From Oehlia diaphana (Eukaryota; Glomeromycota; Glomeromycetes; Glomerales; Glomeraceae), in assembly GCA_003833135.1 (NCBI GenBank), contig QZLH01000183.1, positions 40,845-70,844 on the forward strand: a stretch of DNA of 30,000 nucleotides, read 5' to 3'. The notes under the pieces were generated by a model. It was not told the DNA's origin, ran no database searches, and saw nothing but the letters and a program-made list of their open reading frames with translations. Position numbers and translations under genes: made by a program. Position 1 is the stretch's first letter; each line of letters starts with the position of its first letter. This document shows positions 19,267 through 30,000 of the stretch, piece after piece.

Positions 19267-20040
19267 GCAGGAGAATAAACAATATAATTTGTACATTAAA
19301 CCAATTTTCTTCGACCCTTCTCTTACGATATTACCATTTACTACTATGCTGGACTATTTCGTAATTTAAGTTCAAACAAATCAGTCTCACAGCCGGCCGA
19401 GGGCTTAAGTATCAATAGTAACGCAAGCAAGTTGGCAATTTGGCATATGTATCATATGTATGTATGATTATATTCGTCGTTTGAAAAAAAAAAAAAATCA
19501 AAAATTAATTTTTTTTTTATAATTGTTACCGATCAAGATGAACGAGACCTTATTTTATTACCCAAAAGCAGTATAAAAAAAAATGAAAATCCATGGAAAT
19601 TCTATGGAAATCCATTTTTGAAGATATAATAATAAGTCACATCTTAACTATAAACGGGTTAAGAAAAAAAAATTTTTTTTTTTTTCTTTCTTTCTTTTAT
19701 TAAAATTTTTCTCATTCAATCTGAAATAAAGGACCAATAAGAATATGAGATCTTTTTTAAGTAACATTATTTTCAATTATTATTATTTTTTTTTTAAAAA
19801 TAAAAAAAGTTTTAGGACATTTTGTATGAAACATTTGGGAAACTAAGGAATATTCTATGATAATATTATGTTTGTGTTATGTAATATTGATGAATATAAT
19901 AGATATAATAGATATGTACTACATACTATAATTATTCCATAATTATTTATTTATTTATTTATTTATTTATATTTTTAAATTTATATTTTATTATAATTAT
20001 ATTTTTTTTTTGTCCGAAAAAAAAAAGATAATTCCGAACG

Positions 20041-20122
<82 letters not shown>
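20041..20122. repeat. About 80 bp of poly(A) with one CC interruption
   Basis: Two A runs of about 38 and 42 bases separated by CC. The length is likely unreliable in any assembly. The lysine-only and phenylalanine-only frames here are not genes. Confidence 0.9.
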
Positions 20123-20124
<2 letters not shown>

Positions 20125-21265
20125 ATACACAGATAGTGAAAAATATTTTGCCAAAGATTATATTGTATATAAACATTATCTATCTTTTTCATATTGTCAA
20201 ATTGTTTTACACAAAAAAAAAAATTGATTTCTTTGAAACGTTTTATATTATAACTTATTATAATAAATATAATTAATTATAATAAATTTATAAAATAAAT
20301 ATTTAAAAATTACTAAATTGTAATTTCTAATGTAATATGCATAATACTGTTATCAACTGTACGTATGAAACGTAAAATTTTCAAAAATTTCCAAAAAATA
20401 AATAACGGATAAATAAGATTTGTTTCAGCCTAAAAAAAAAAAAATTGATTTGTTTATCAAAAAAATAATTAATGACTAAATAAGTCATCATGTGACGATT
20501 GATACATATATCTGATATATATTTTTTCACGAATTAAAACAAGAATAGAAATATCTATACAATAATAATTAATTAAGGGGGGCTTAGCGATCTATCGGTT
20601 GATGTGGCGAGGGTAAAGGTTAAAAAAAAAAAAATGAGGATATAATTGAATTTGGGAATTGGCTAAGTTAAGTTTGAATTTTTAGTTTTTAAATTATGAA
20701 ACAAGTTGTAAAAATCTATTTATATAAAATTTTTTTTCGAAAAGAATTATTGAAATTTTTTTAAAAAAAAAGTAAATTAGAAGATTTGTTCATAAAACAT
20801 TAAATTCCTCATTGTAACTTGTAACGTTAATTGCCAAGGAAATTTGTTGATGCAAGGAAGATCACTATACTATTTGGTAAAACGATATTATAAGGAATCG
20901 TTTTACAATAATTTAGTAATTAAAAATGGAAAATTGATTCTTTTTAAATTATTACCAAATAAAGCATAGTAATTTAATAAATAGTAAATCAAAAAGTTGA
21001 ATCTATATGATCTATATATACGTGAATGTCAAATCTATAAAAGGAATAAATGATCTGCAAATGGATATTTATACGGGTAATAATAGAAACGTTTTAACGT
21101 TTCTCTCTTTTACAAAAAAAATCAAAATTCTTTTTTTTCTCTTTTTATTTGCGATTTTTTTTTTTTTTTTTACAAAACGATATAAAATATATACGTTAAC
21201 ACTCATATATATATATATTTTTAAAAATAACAAATACCGTACACATATATATCTTTAAAAGCATT
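20123..21265. other. Upstream region of the membrane-protein gene
   Basis: AT-rich, with one GC-richer patch at 20578-20620 (GGGGGGCTTAGCGATCTATC and onward) that does not fold as a tRNA by eye. A T-rich tract lies at 21131-21172 and TATATATAT at 21205-21219, about 45-60 bases before the ATG at 21266, the likely core promoter. The 83-residue frame at 21007-21258 is made of T-rich low-complexity sequence and is not credible. Confidence 0.55.
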
Positions 21266-22954
21266 ATGTCTGATACTGTAAATAATAATAATTCACTGAC
21301 TATTGATTGTGGAGTGAGAAATTATTGTTATAATTCTCAAGTATGTTTTGCAGCACCAGAAGGTCCAATATGTGGTAATTTTAATAGTAATATTACAACT
21401 TATAGTTGGAAATTAAATTCCGCAGTGTTTCCCCCGATAGAATATATTGGAAGTACTATTGGTAGAAAACAAAGAGATCTTTGTGAAATGTTTGACTACA
21501 ATTTATGGTCAGATGAAAATAAAAGTTGGTTATTGACATTTTTTTATCAAAATTGGAATCTTACTAATCCAATTCCTTCGGGTAGTTTTGTTAGACCATT
21601 GGATTTTATTGGTAGTTGTAGTAATATAGTAATATCAGCGACTGATATATCTTTACAACAATTATATTGTGATAATAATAGATGTAGGAAAAAGATTAAT
21701 ACAAATACACAAAGAGCAAATTGTGTTTCATCAAATCAATGTTTAACTCAATTATGTGGGTTAACGACAATAAACCAACCTGTTGATGGTAATATCACAG
21801 TTACAAATACGACTTGTATAAGTGATGGATTTGTAGCTTATAATCAATTAAAAAGTGGTAGAAATTTTAATGTAATACAAGGAGATGATGTTAATGTTAA
21901 AAGTGGTAATAATAGTAATAATAATGATGACCCGAAAAATTCTTCAGGATCGATGGTTGTTATAATTATAATTTTAGTAATATTATTTGCTTCAATGGCA
22001 ATATATGGATACGCTCGTAAAATGTTTAAAAAACGTGATAATGATGATGATGATACACATTACTTACGTAGGGAAATTGATCCAGAAACTGGAGAAATCA
22101 TTACCATAAGTACTGCAGGTGGTAGATTAAGAAGGGGTACTTCTATATTGAATCGTGGTGCTTCTTTAAATAGATCAAACAGTATTAGAACTTTACCCCC
22201 TTATAGCGTTGTAGATGAAGAACGTCCTCCTTCTACTTCCAATGGAATTGTTAATAGTTTAACACAATTCTTTTTCCCTCCAGGAGAATTACCCCCTCCT
22301 TATGATTCCATAGAAGAAAATGTAAGCAACAATAATACGGTACTTGATATTACTTTAGATGAAGTTAGGGAAGGTGTTACCATTGAGGGAAATGGTAATG
22401 GTAATGGTAATGGTAATGATAACGGTAATGGTGGTGATGGTGGTAATAATAATGGTAATGGTAATGAAAGTGGTAATGGTAATGATAATAGTAATGGTAA
22501 TGGTAATAATTCCACTAATTCCACATCGTCATTAGGACGTACTCCTGTAAGATCTACTAGTCCTAGGATAGATGATGGGGAATCTCATCCTAGAGAATTA
22601 AGTATAATATCTGAAGTAATACCTGAAGTAACTGTTGATGATTCGGAAGGTGATAAAGTAGAAGAAGGGAAAAGAGTAGAAGAAGAGAAAGGTGAAACAA
22701 TTAATACCGGTTTATCTGAAGAAGAGAAAAAATTAGAAGAGAAAAGTGAAATGATTAGTACCGGTTTATCCGATGTTAAAATAGAAGAAGGGAAAAGTGA
22801 AACGATTAATACCGGTTTATCTGACGTTAAAATAGAGGAAGGGAAAAGTGAAATGATTAATACCGGTTTATCCGAAATTAAAATAGAAGAAGGGGGAAAT
22901 GAAACGAGTAACATTGTTTTGTCAGAAGATAAAACAGAAGAAGGGGGGAAGTGA
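21266..22954 (+). CDS. Single-pass membrane protein with Cys-rich head, PY motifs and acidic repeats; family unknown
   Basis: The frame encodes 562 residues in one exon. Residues 1-225 have about 16 cysteines and many N-x-S/T sites, as in an extracytoplasmic domain. One hydrophobic segment (VVIIIILVILFASMAIYGYA, about 231-250) is followed by KMFKKR, so the N-terminus should face out. No signal peptide is visible before the Cys-rich part, so an upstream first exon may be missing. The C-terminal tail has LPPY (about 310) and PPPY (about 351), which fit WW-domain ligands of Rsp5/Nedd4 ubiquitin ligases. An Asn-Gly tract and four 17-residue repeats of the type SETINTGLSDVKIEEGK follow. The repeats run into a G6 tract (22943-22948). 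One base fewer would continue the repeat pattern for 26 more residues to a TAA at 23031-23033. A surface or endomembrane receptor-like or adaptor role is an inference. Confidence 0.8.
   Translation: MSDTVNNNNSLTIDCGVRNYCYNSQVCFAAPEGPICGNFNSNITTYSWKLNSAVFPPIEYIGSTIGRKQRDLCEMFDYNLWSDENKSWLLTFFYQNWNLTNPIPSGSFVRPLDFIGSCSNIVISATDISLQQLYCDNNRCRKKINTNTQRANCVSSNQCLTQLCGLTTINQPVDGNITVTNTTCISDGFVAYNQLKSGRNFNVIQGDDVNVKSGNNSNNNDDPKNSSGSMVVIIIILVILFASMAIYGYARKMFKKRDNDDDDTHYLRREIDPETGEIITISTAGGRLRRGTSILNRGASLNRSNSIRTLPPYSVVDEERPPSTSNGIVNSLTQFFFPPGELPPPYDSIEENVSNNNTVLDITLDEVREGVTIEGNGNGNGNGNDNGNGGDGGNNNGNGNESGNGNDNSNGNGNNSTNSTSSLGRTPVRSTSPRIDDGESHPRELSIISEVIPEVTVDDSEGDKVEEGKRVEEEKGETINTGLSEEEKKLEEKSEMISTGLSDVKIEEGKSETINTGLSDVKIEEGKSEMINTGLSEIKIEEGGNETSNIVLSEDKTEEGGK
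22389..22511 (+). repeat. GGTAAT hexamer minisatellite encoding (Asn-Gly)n
   Basis: About 20 hexamer units, mostly GGTAAT with GATAAT, GGTGAT and AGTGGT variants, within the coding region (residues about 375-415). Length should vary between strains or nuclei in steps of two residues. Confidence 0.85.
22745..22948 (+). repeat. Four 51-bp tandem repeats encoding 17-residue acidic units
   Basis: Units at 22745-22795, 22796-22846, 22847-22897 and 22898-22948 share AGTGAAAYGATTARTACCGG at their start. A degenerate unit precedes them (GETINTGLSEEEKK). The Glu/Lys-rich units are likely extended or helical. The last unit ends in the G6 tract. Confidence 0.88.
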
Positions 22955-23033
22955 AGCAAATATTACTGTTGAAGATAAAGTTTTATTAGATAAGAAAATG
23001 GAGGAAGGGGGGAATGAAACAAATACAACATAA

Positions 23034-24291
23034 TATCTAAGAACCCCCCTTTTTTTTTTAAATTTTGTTAATTTTTTGTATTATTCTTTTGTAAAATAAT
23101 TATTTAATTTTCTTTGGATAAGAAAGTAAAAAAAAAATTTTTTTTTTAGAATTTTTTTTTATTAGACATAATTTTTTTTAGAAAAAAAACTGAAACCACT
23201 TAAAAAACTTTAAAATTTTTCAGACTAAATAAATTTTTTTTTTTTTTTTTTTTTCGAATGATATTGATTATCACGTGATGAATTAACCAAAATGTTAATT
23301 CTGGCCAAAAAAAAAAAAAAAAAAAAAATATTAATTTTCAAATACAAACAAAATTTCATTTATTATCCAATGAAAATGTTGTAAATAAAATAAAATTAAA
23401 GTTTTAAAACTTTACCTGACACGAGGGTATTTCACTTTTCACTTTACCTAACACAAAAGACTTTAATTGGTCAAATCATTTTTTCGGATTGAGAAAAACT
23501 ATAAAAAAGTTGGTTTAGATGTTTTACAAAAAAAAAAAAAAAAAGATTTATTCAAGAAAGGGAAGAAAAATAAACCTGTATTAAGCAAAATGGCGAAATG
23601 ATATCAAATAACCTTATTTTTATCCTTAAAAATAATAATAATTAATGAACATTTTTATATTTTTCGTGAGAATTCTTTCTTATTAAATTGCAAATTACTG
23701 CGGATGACAAGATTTGCTTTATCAGGTGATTACATAAGAATTAGAAGTATCTAGTGTTATCTTTCAAAGGAATTTAAAATCCGAGATTCCAAAATTAATA
23801 ATAATAAAAAAAAGGGGGGTGGGAGAAATCAAATTGGGAATTCTTTTGGGGGTCAGATTATAATAATGCAGGGCGTTAAACGTACAGATAAAATAAAAAG
23901 TTTTTTTAGCCTTGTATGAATTACTAATTATAATAAAATTATCAAATTAGTTCGCTATAATCGCTGTGATCGTTAATCATAACCAGATAAATAGTTTAAA
24001 ATAAACTAATTTTGATTTGGGGCTATGCAAGGAATTGCAAATTCTTTTTTTACGGAATCTTATAAAGGAATTATAAATTTTTTTTTTTTTTTTTTTTAAG
24101 CCTCTCCCAAATAAAGAAGCCTCAGAATTGACCGGTAAATTCCGATTCAAATAACTATGAAATTCCACTCTAAGAAGGAGTTTAACTTATAAAGTTTTTT
24201 TAAAAATTTTTTTTTTTTTTTTATGTTATACAAAAAACGTTAAATGTTTCTTGATCGTTTTTTTTTTTTTTTTTTTTAAATAAATTTTTTT
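23034..24291. other. Gene-free, homopolymer-rich region
   Basis: 3' flank of the membrane-protein gene, then many T or A runs of 10-20 bases (for example 23231-23254, 23307-23328, 24079-24098). It contains the perfect palindrome ATCACGTGAT at 23270-23279, and TTGGTCAAAT with CTATAAAAAAG near 23468-23508, which could be a lone promoter. No ORF follows it. Confidence 0.5.
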
Positions 24292-24292
24292 N
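24292..24292. other. Ambiguous base (N)
   Basis: A single N between a T run and an A run. The assembly is uncertain here, and the adjoining poly(T)/poly(A) lengths should not be trusted. Confidence 0.98.
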
Positions 24293-24323
<31 letters not shown>

Positions 24324-24390
24324 TATGTACTTTTTTATGCAATAATTTACATTATTTTTATTTAAGATAACGAATTAAAATAATCCCGCA

Positions 24391-24395
<5 letters not shown>

Positions 24396-24460
<65 letters not shown>

Positions 24461-24522
24461 TTTTTTTGGTTATTTTTGGTAAAAAAAAAAAAAAAAAACG
24501 TACAAAAAAAAAAAAAAAAAAA
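24396..24522. repeat. Poly(T) of about 54 bp followed by poly(A) runs
   Basis: T run 24396-24449, A run 24450-24459, then further A runs of 15-20 bases up to 24522. T-then-A runs form long self-complementary stretches. They are likely collapsed or expanded in assembly. Confidence 0.85.
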
Positions 24523-25924
24523 AATAAGAATAATAATTTTGTTTTTTTCCTTTTTCCTTTTTTTATTATTATTATAATTACTTATTATTATTATTTAGAA
24601 AAACAAATATGGTATGCAAGATTTTCATCAAATGATGAGACCGTTTAAAGAAAGAGTTAAAAAAAAAAAAAACACTTTTATTATATAATTGGTTTAAATC
24701 AAAATTCACGTGATAATATTTGATATTCGGTGGTAATGTAGGTCAGGCGCAAAATCAATTACGCCATTGAATTTAGACCTTTTGGTATTTTTTTAAAAAA
24801 AAAATCCTAATGTTTGTTTGTTCTAAATAATGAAACTGGTTTTCGCCTACTCTCTCGCGCCTTTATTTAATAAAATAGTCACACGCGCCTCTTAACCAAA
24901 TAGGAAATTTTATTAACCATAAAGAACCTCTCATCTCCTTTATGGCGCTTACACATTTTTTTTTCTTTTTAATTGATACAAGGATAAGATCTGTTTGATA
25001 TCAATTTCATTAAAATTCAAATTTAATTTTGGTTAAAAAAAAGTTATTCAACTTTTCCTTTTTTATAATTTTCACTAAAAAAATTATTACTTTATTGTTA
25101 CGATTTGATGATTAAATCGCGTTTCACTTTTTTAGAAAGGTTTAAGACATAAAGAAAATAATATCGTTTTTTACTTATTATTGTTCATTTTTTTGTCCAC
25201 TTAAAAATTACTTAATAAGAATAAAAACGGAAAATAAATTTTTTTTTTTTTTGTGTTAATTATATAATACTTAGATTTCGAATGAAACTTTAAATATTAT
25301 TTTCAATGAATACAAATATGCATAGTTTGCATCATATATTTTGAATGAATTCTTACTGTGCCACGTATGAACTTTCCAATTATCGAATTATCGGGCCAAT
25401 CAGATCATCAACTTATATATATATATATTATATATTATTTATATATATTATTGTATTATTTAGTATTGTATTATATATATATTAATATTATATTGCATAT
25501 CCTATTTTATACACATAAAAAAAAAAAAAATCTAACATTTAACACATTTACACTACTTATATTTATATATTATATATATTATATTATATATATATATTTT
25601 TTTTTTATTAAAAAAAAAAAGACATTGTTTAGAGAAAAAAGTAATTAGACAAGGTGAATTAAGTTCTACTTAATTAGTAATATTATACATATTTCATTAT
25701 AAATTGGATTTCTTATCTATACTTTTAGAAATTGATAGCGCAAGTTTATTATATTATACAGTAGATAATGGTGCATAATCGGGAGAATTCAAAAGTTCAA
25801 TGAAAATTAAGGTTCTTTATTATACCTTTTAATAAGTTAAGCGCGTATTATTTATAGCATATTTTTTTTTTATATTAAAAATTACCCATTTTTGCGCGAT
25901 ATATATCATTAATTTTTCCGTATA
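24523..25924. other. Gene-free region with TA-rich tracts
   Basis: 24530-24600 has ATT/TTA triplet runs. At about 24840-24910 a patch with TCTCGCGCC and CACGCGCC is GC-richer. 25412-25490 and 25560-25610 are TATATA tracts. No gene is supported; the 96-residue frame from 25358 is made of these tracts. Confidence 0.5.
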
Positions 25925-26076
25925 CATATATTACATATCAGTATATGTATATATATACAGTATATATATATATATATATATATATAGTATTACTACAATA
26001 TTACTACTATTACTACACTATCACTACACTGTTACTATCACTACACCATCACTATACTATCACTACACTATCACTA
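25925..26076. repeat. (TA)n tract followed by a CACTAT/CACTAC minisatellite
   Basis: TA repeats run from 25941 to 25986. From 25988 to 26076 variants of ATTACTAC and then ACTATCACTACACTATCACT recur roughly every 11-12 bases. Non-coding and likely to vary in length. Confidence 0.85.
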
Positions 26077-26438
26077 CTTGAAATGATTTTTTTATCCTTT
26101 TTGATCTTCATTCTGATTCGAGGAAAAATTTAAAATTGATCTCACGCGTATTTAAAAAAAGACTTCAAAAACAATTCTCTTTTTAATTTAACTAAAGTAT
26201 ATTAAATAATCATCGATCATTCCTAATTATAAAAAAATAGTAATTCAATGTACTACTTTAACTAACCTTTATTAGATTTATTCTATATCACCAAATACCA
26301 CGTTCTTTCTTATTTTTAAGTAAGCAACTGCGGGTTTCTTATTATTAAGTCACGTTTTACCTTAAATATAATTGGGAATTTATATAAAATGAGTTTTCTT
26401 TCTTCTCTTTTTGATTTTTTGTTGGGGAAATTTTATGA

Positions 26439-26611
26439 CAAAGGGCATTTGGAGATAATGTTCATAAAAGAAATACATTATATGCAATTACTGAAGTATG
26501 GCAAAAAAAATGCAAGTGTGGTAACTCTGTTTTATTTACATGCGTTTACGTTTACAATTAAGATGCGCCCAAAAGTTTTTTCTCATGTCAAGTATGGCGC
26601 AGCCCTAAACT
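26439..26611 (+). pseudogene. Cys-containing coding relic
   Basis: One plus-strand frame reads QRAFGDNVHKRNTLYAITEV then WQKKCKCGNSVLFTCVYVYN, a TAA, then DAPKSFFSCQVWRSPKL. The CKCG...C...C pattern could be a zinc-binding remnant. A different frame over the same bases is also open for 74 codons (ATG at 26389), which shows how weak the evidence is. The composition is less AT-rich than the flanks. Family unknown. Confidence 0.25.
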
Positions 26612-26619
26612 AATTTTTA

Positions 26620-26967
26620 TTGTTTTTTTTACATGTGATTGAGTGAAAAGTTACATACTTACATGTTTCATTGTTCACTAAATTTTTAATCTCATGACCT
26701 TTTTATATATATATATACTATATATATCGGAATCTAAATGGAAATGAAACGTATCGGATCATCTTTTGGGTACATTATAACATAATCGATCTACAATGTC
26801 AGTTGATGTAAACATCGTAAACTTCACTGCATAAGATTCACATTCCAATACAAAATGGTACAGTTCCACGAGATTTTCCGATTAAATAATAATAATAATA
26901 AAAAAGTTATTTTTGTTATTTCTTGTTATTTTCTCGTTATTTTTTTTTTTTTTAAAAAAAAAATTTT

Positions 26968-27003
<36 letters not shown>

Positions 27004-27159
27004 ATAAATATTATTATCATTCATTAAACAAAAAAATTACGTAATTTCTTTATCTTTCAAAATTTGAACATTTAAAGAATTTTCATTATTTTCATTATAT
27101 AAATAAATAAATAATTATTATTTATTTATTATATAAAGTTTAATAAAATTCCCTTTGAA

Positions 27160-27193
<34 letters not shown>

Positions 27194-27963
27194 TTATAAA
27201 TATGACTCCTTATGGAATAAATTGAAAGATAAGAAAAAATACAAAAATTTCAAATTTTTCATTAGTAGTGTAAGAAATTAAAAAAAACCTTAAATTCTTC
27301 AAACTTTCCCCTAGAAGATCCTCAAAAAAGGGAACGTCAAAATTCCCGAGCCAAAATTCAACATGGATTAGGAAAATTATTACGCAGTAAAATCTTTTAA
27401 TAAAAAAAGAATTATGACTGGAAACATTTCTTGCATTGCATATATGCAATATGGTCAATATGTGATTCATTTTTATTCATTTTAATGATTTAAGCTGAAA
27501 AAAGTTTTGAACTTCATTGATAAACATTCTTTTTTTGTTAAAAAAATTTTAAAAGTGTAACATATACAAAGAATAAATAAAAAAGCAACTAATTTGTTTA
27601 GTATAATATTAGATTTATCCAAATTTGGAATTCTGAAAGGTTTATCTTAATAAAAAGTATTGGTTGTTTGATTTTCATTCGTCGAATCTCATTTGGTCTC
27701 CTAATTGGCAAAAAGATCTCACGTGAAGAACTTTAAAATAAATAATTCGTTCTTTTTAATCCTTTCTTTTTTCATCTTTATGGCTTTTTTTTTTTTACTA
27801 ACTATATTATAAATTGTATTTAACTGCAAATATATTGCACTAACTGTAAAATTTCCTGCAATCGTGGTAATTATCCATTGTGTTCTCATTACGGCAGTTC
27901 AACGGCTAATTGGTAATGAAAAAAATGTGTTGTCACATTATTTGGCGTGCTGAAAAAAAAAAA

Positions 27964-27996
<33 letters not shown>

Positions 27997-28001
27997 TTAA
28001 T

Positions 28002-28034
<33 letters not shown>

Positions 28035-28240
28035 GTGTTACTATTTGTTATGTAATTTAAAAGACAACAAATATGCAAAGAATTTTTTTTTGCATGTTAT
28101 TATTATTATGAATTATTGAAAAAAAAAAAGAAAAAAAAAAAATTTCTTTTAGATAATAATAATAATATTATTATTATTACATTATTATTACATTATTATT
28201 ACCACACTTACTGAACATATTTTTTTTACCATATGATTAA
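26620..28240. other. Gene-free region with homopolymers and TA tracts
   Basis: TATATA at 26705-26727 and 27162-27186, poly(T)/poly(A) at 26940-26999 and 27953-28033, ATT/AAT triplets at 28155-28200. CACGTG occurs at 27720-27725. The minus-strand 86-residue frame at 27210-27470 is not convincing. Confidence 0.5.
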
Positions 28241-29135
28241 GTTTCGTACATAAAATGTTCTGTGGGCTGCATTAAAAATTATGCACTTTAAAAAAGGATT
28301 CGAATTTGTTTTGTTAAACTTTCTTATTAAGCATCAAACTATAATTGGATTGAATGCAAAGAAAAATGCACTGGTACGACAAATTCCCTAAACCATAAAG
28401 TCCCTACAACTGCAAGGGAAATCTTTCATTTTTTGTGGTCGTCCTTAAAAATATAAATAATTTTTTTTTTCAGATAAGACGGAAAATGCGCCAATCTACA
28501 TATTTTTTGTATAACAATTAATTTAATACATATACTGTACAGTATATTCTCACACGCATTAATTCTATTAAGAATTATTGTAATTTACAAAGTGTAAGAG
28601 TTAACTAACTTACAATGGTAATAAATTTATAATCGCGTTTCAAGTACTACGCAATATACGCAACATACGCAAACACATATTTCAATTTGCGCAACCTGTT
28701 TATTATTTAATATTAATAATAATTATTATTATTAAAAAAAAAAAAAATCTTTTATCCCCATACATATAATATTATTATCGTCCGCGCCATTCCGCGGTGC
28801 TTTTAAAGATTCAATGATTTCAATGAAGTCATGATTTTCCTATATCAATATATCAACTTCTTTTGTAACACTTTTAGTCACCACCCGATTTTCATCCTCA
28901 TTTATTATTACCCTTAAAAAAAAAAGATTTTTTTTTTTTTTTTCTCATCAAACTTATCAAACTCCTTTTAATGATGAGATGAAATATTTCCATTTGGAGT
29001 AACAAAAAACTTGTAACGTTTCTATCTAAACATCATCTTTTTTTTATTGGGCGTGGAAGATCAAAAAAAAAAAATATATATATATATATAATAATAATAT
29101 TTTCACAAGCCATAAGATTATGAATAAAAAACCCT

Positions 29136-29166
<31 letters not shown>

Positions 29167-29925
29167 GTATAAATAAAATATAAATATCCCATATAATTTA
29201 ATTACAGTATTACAGTTAATACAGTACCCGTATATTAAAATTGTATAAATTATGCAAGCTATGTAATGTATGCATTACATGCATTACACGTGTGAAATAA
29301 ACTTCGATTCCATGGCAACACAATCGTTACTCTAATTACTGAATATAGATATAAACAATAACCCATAAATAGGTAATATACAACACTATAAATTAATTTT
29401 TTTTTTTATTTTTATTTTTTTTTTTTTTATCGCGCCCTTTCTTTTTTTTCCTTGTTTACCTACTTTTTTTTTCCTTTAAAAAAAAAAATTCTTGTGAGAT
29501 AAATAGATAAATAAGTGAGATAAATAGTTAAAGTTTAAAACAAAAATAAAATAAAAATATAAAAAAAAAAAATTTTTTTTTTTTTTTTTTTCTCAAAGGC
29601 ATTTATTTATTTACACTTACGAAAGGGAAGTAAATTTATAAAAAGTATCCACAAATTGTTGTTTATATTTTGTGTGTGTATATATATATGCGCCTTAAGT
29701 TTGACTAAATATTTATTTTACCTTAAATTTTTAAACTTATATTTCTTGTTCACTTTTTATATATCTACTGTATACTATACACAAAGGTATATCTCTCTAT
29801 TTTTTATTGTAAATTTGAATAACCTTGTGACTCTTAATCGAAAACAATTAAAACAAAAGTATTCCAATTTTGTATATTACCTGTTTATTTATATTGAAAA
29901 AAAAAAGAAAAAAAAAAATTTTTCA

Positions 29926-29997
<72 letters not shown>

Positions 29998-30000
29998 TTT
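28241..30000. other. Gene-free region ending in long poly(T)
   Basis: A short coding-like piece occurs on the plus strand near 28333-28455 (NWIECKEKCTGTTNSLNHKV, then a stop). Otherwise there are ACGCAA words at 28650-28670, poly(T) of 20-28 bases (29140-29166) and a poly(T) of about 60 bases at 29931-29992. No gene is supported. Confidence 0.5.

Noticed and set aside
20010..20276. Lysine-rich frame and its phenylalanine-rich opposite
   Set aside because: Both are translations of poly(A)/poly(T).
21007..21258. 83-residue frame upstream of the membrane protein
   Set aside because: It is built from T-rich low-complexity sequence, is in a different frame and overlaps the likely promoter.
22300..22959. 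Minus-strand Leu/Pro/Ser-rich frames
   Set aside because: They are antisense shadows of the GGTAAT and 51-bp repeats.
25358..25648. 96-residue Tyr/Ile-rich frame
   Set aside because: It consists of TATATA repeats and homopolymers.
27210..27470. 86-residue minus-strand frame
   Set aside because: No recognisable motif; another frame over the same bases shows MQCKKCFQS, so neither is convincing.

Overview
The window looks like nuclear DNA of a very AT-rich early-diverging fungus, most likely an arbuscular mycorrhizal fungus of the Rhizophagus type. The reasons are short GT-AG introns of about 55-110 bp, a TACTAAC-like branch site, long A/T homopolymers, many degenerate transposon remnants and a P-loop ATPase of a type I associate with that lineage. 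The genus is an inference; no marker sequence proves it.

Layout. 1-2640: two copies of a small inverted-repeat transposon and, between and around them, a run of about 15 modules. Each module is built like a very short exon plus a short intron. A signal-peptide-like ORF lies directly upstream. 2640-5000: a fragment of a C-terminal exon and a minus-strand P-loop ATPase whose 3' part is broken. 5000-11520: three well-formed genes. They are intronless orotate phosphoribosyltransferase (plus strand), an eight-exon JEN-type monocarboxylate/proton symporter (minus) and a five-exon membrane-anchored short-chain dehydrogenase (minus). I rebuilt both multi-exon genes with phase-consistent splice sites. 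11520-18100: gene-poor DNA with decayed coding sequence and two more MITEs, one inserted in frame in an old ORF. 18100-21265: tandem and simple repeats, then the upstream region of the next gene. 21266-23033: a single-pass membrane protein with a Cys-rich N-terminal domain, proline-tyrosine motifs, an (NG)n tract and 17-residue acidic repeats; a G6 run cuts its reading frame short. 23034-30000: about 7 kb without a credible gene, full of poly(A)/poly(T), TA repeats, a CACTAT minisatellite, one N and faint coding relics.

Function. The three intact genes do not form a pathway cluster. URA5 serves pyrimidine synthesis, the JEN-like protein imports small carboxylic acids, and the dehydrogenase acts on an unknown carbonyl or alcohol at a membrane. 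The most unusual object is the exon-intron-like module array at the left end. It may be a secreted tandem-repeat protein gene whose repeats are each carried on a micro-exon, or its decaying remains, with hairpins and branch sites conserved from unit to unit.
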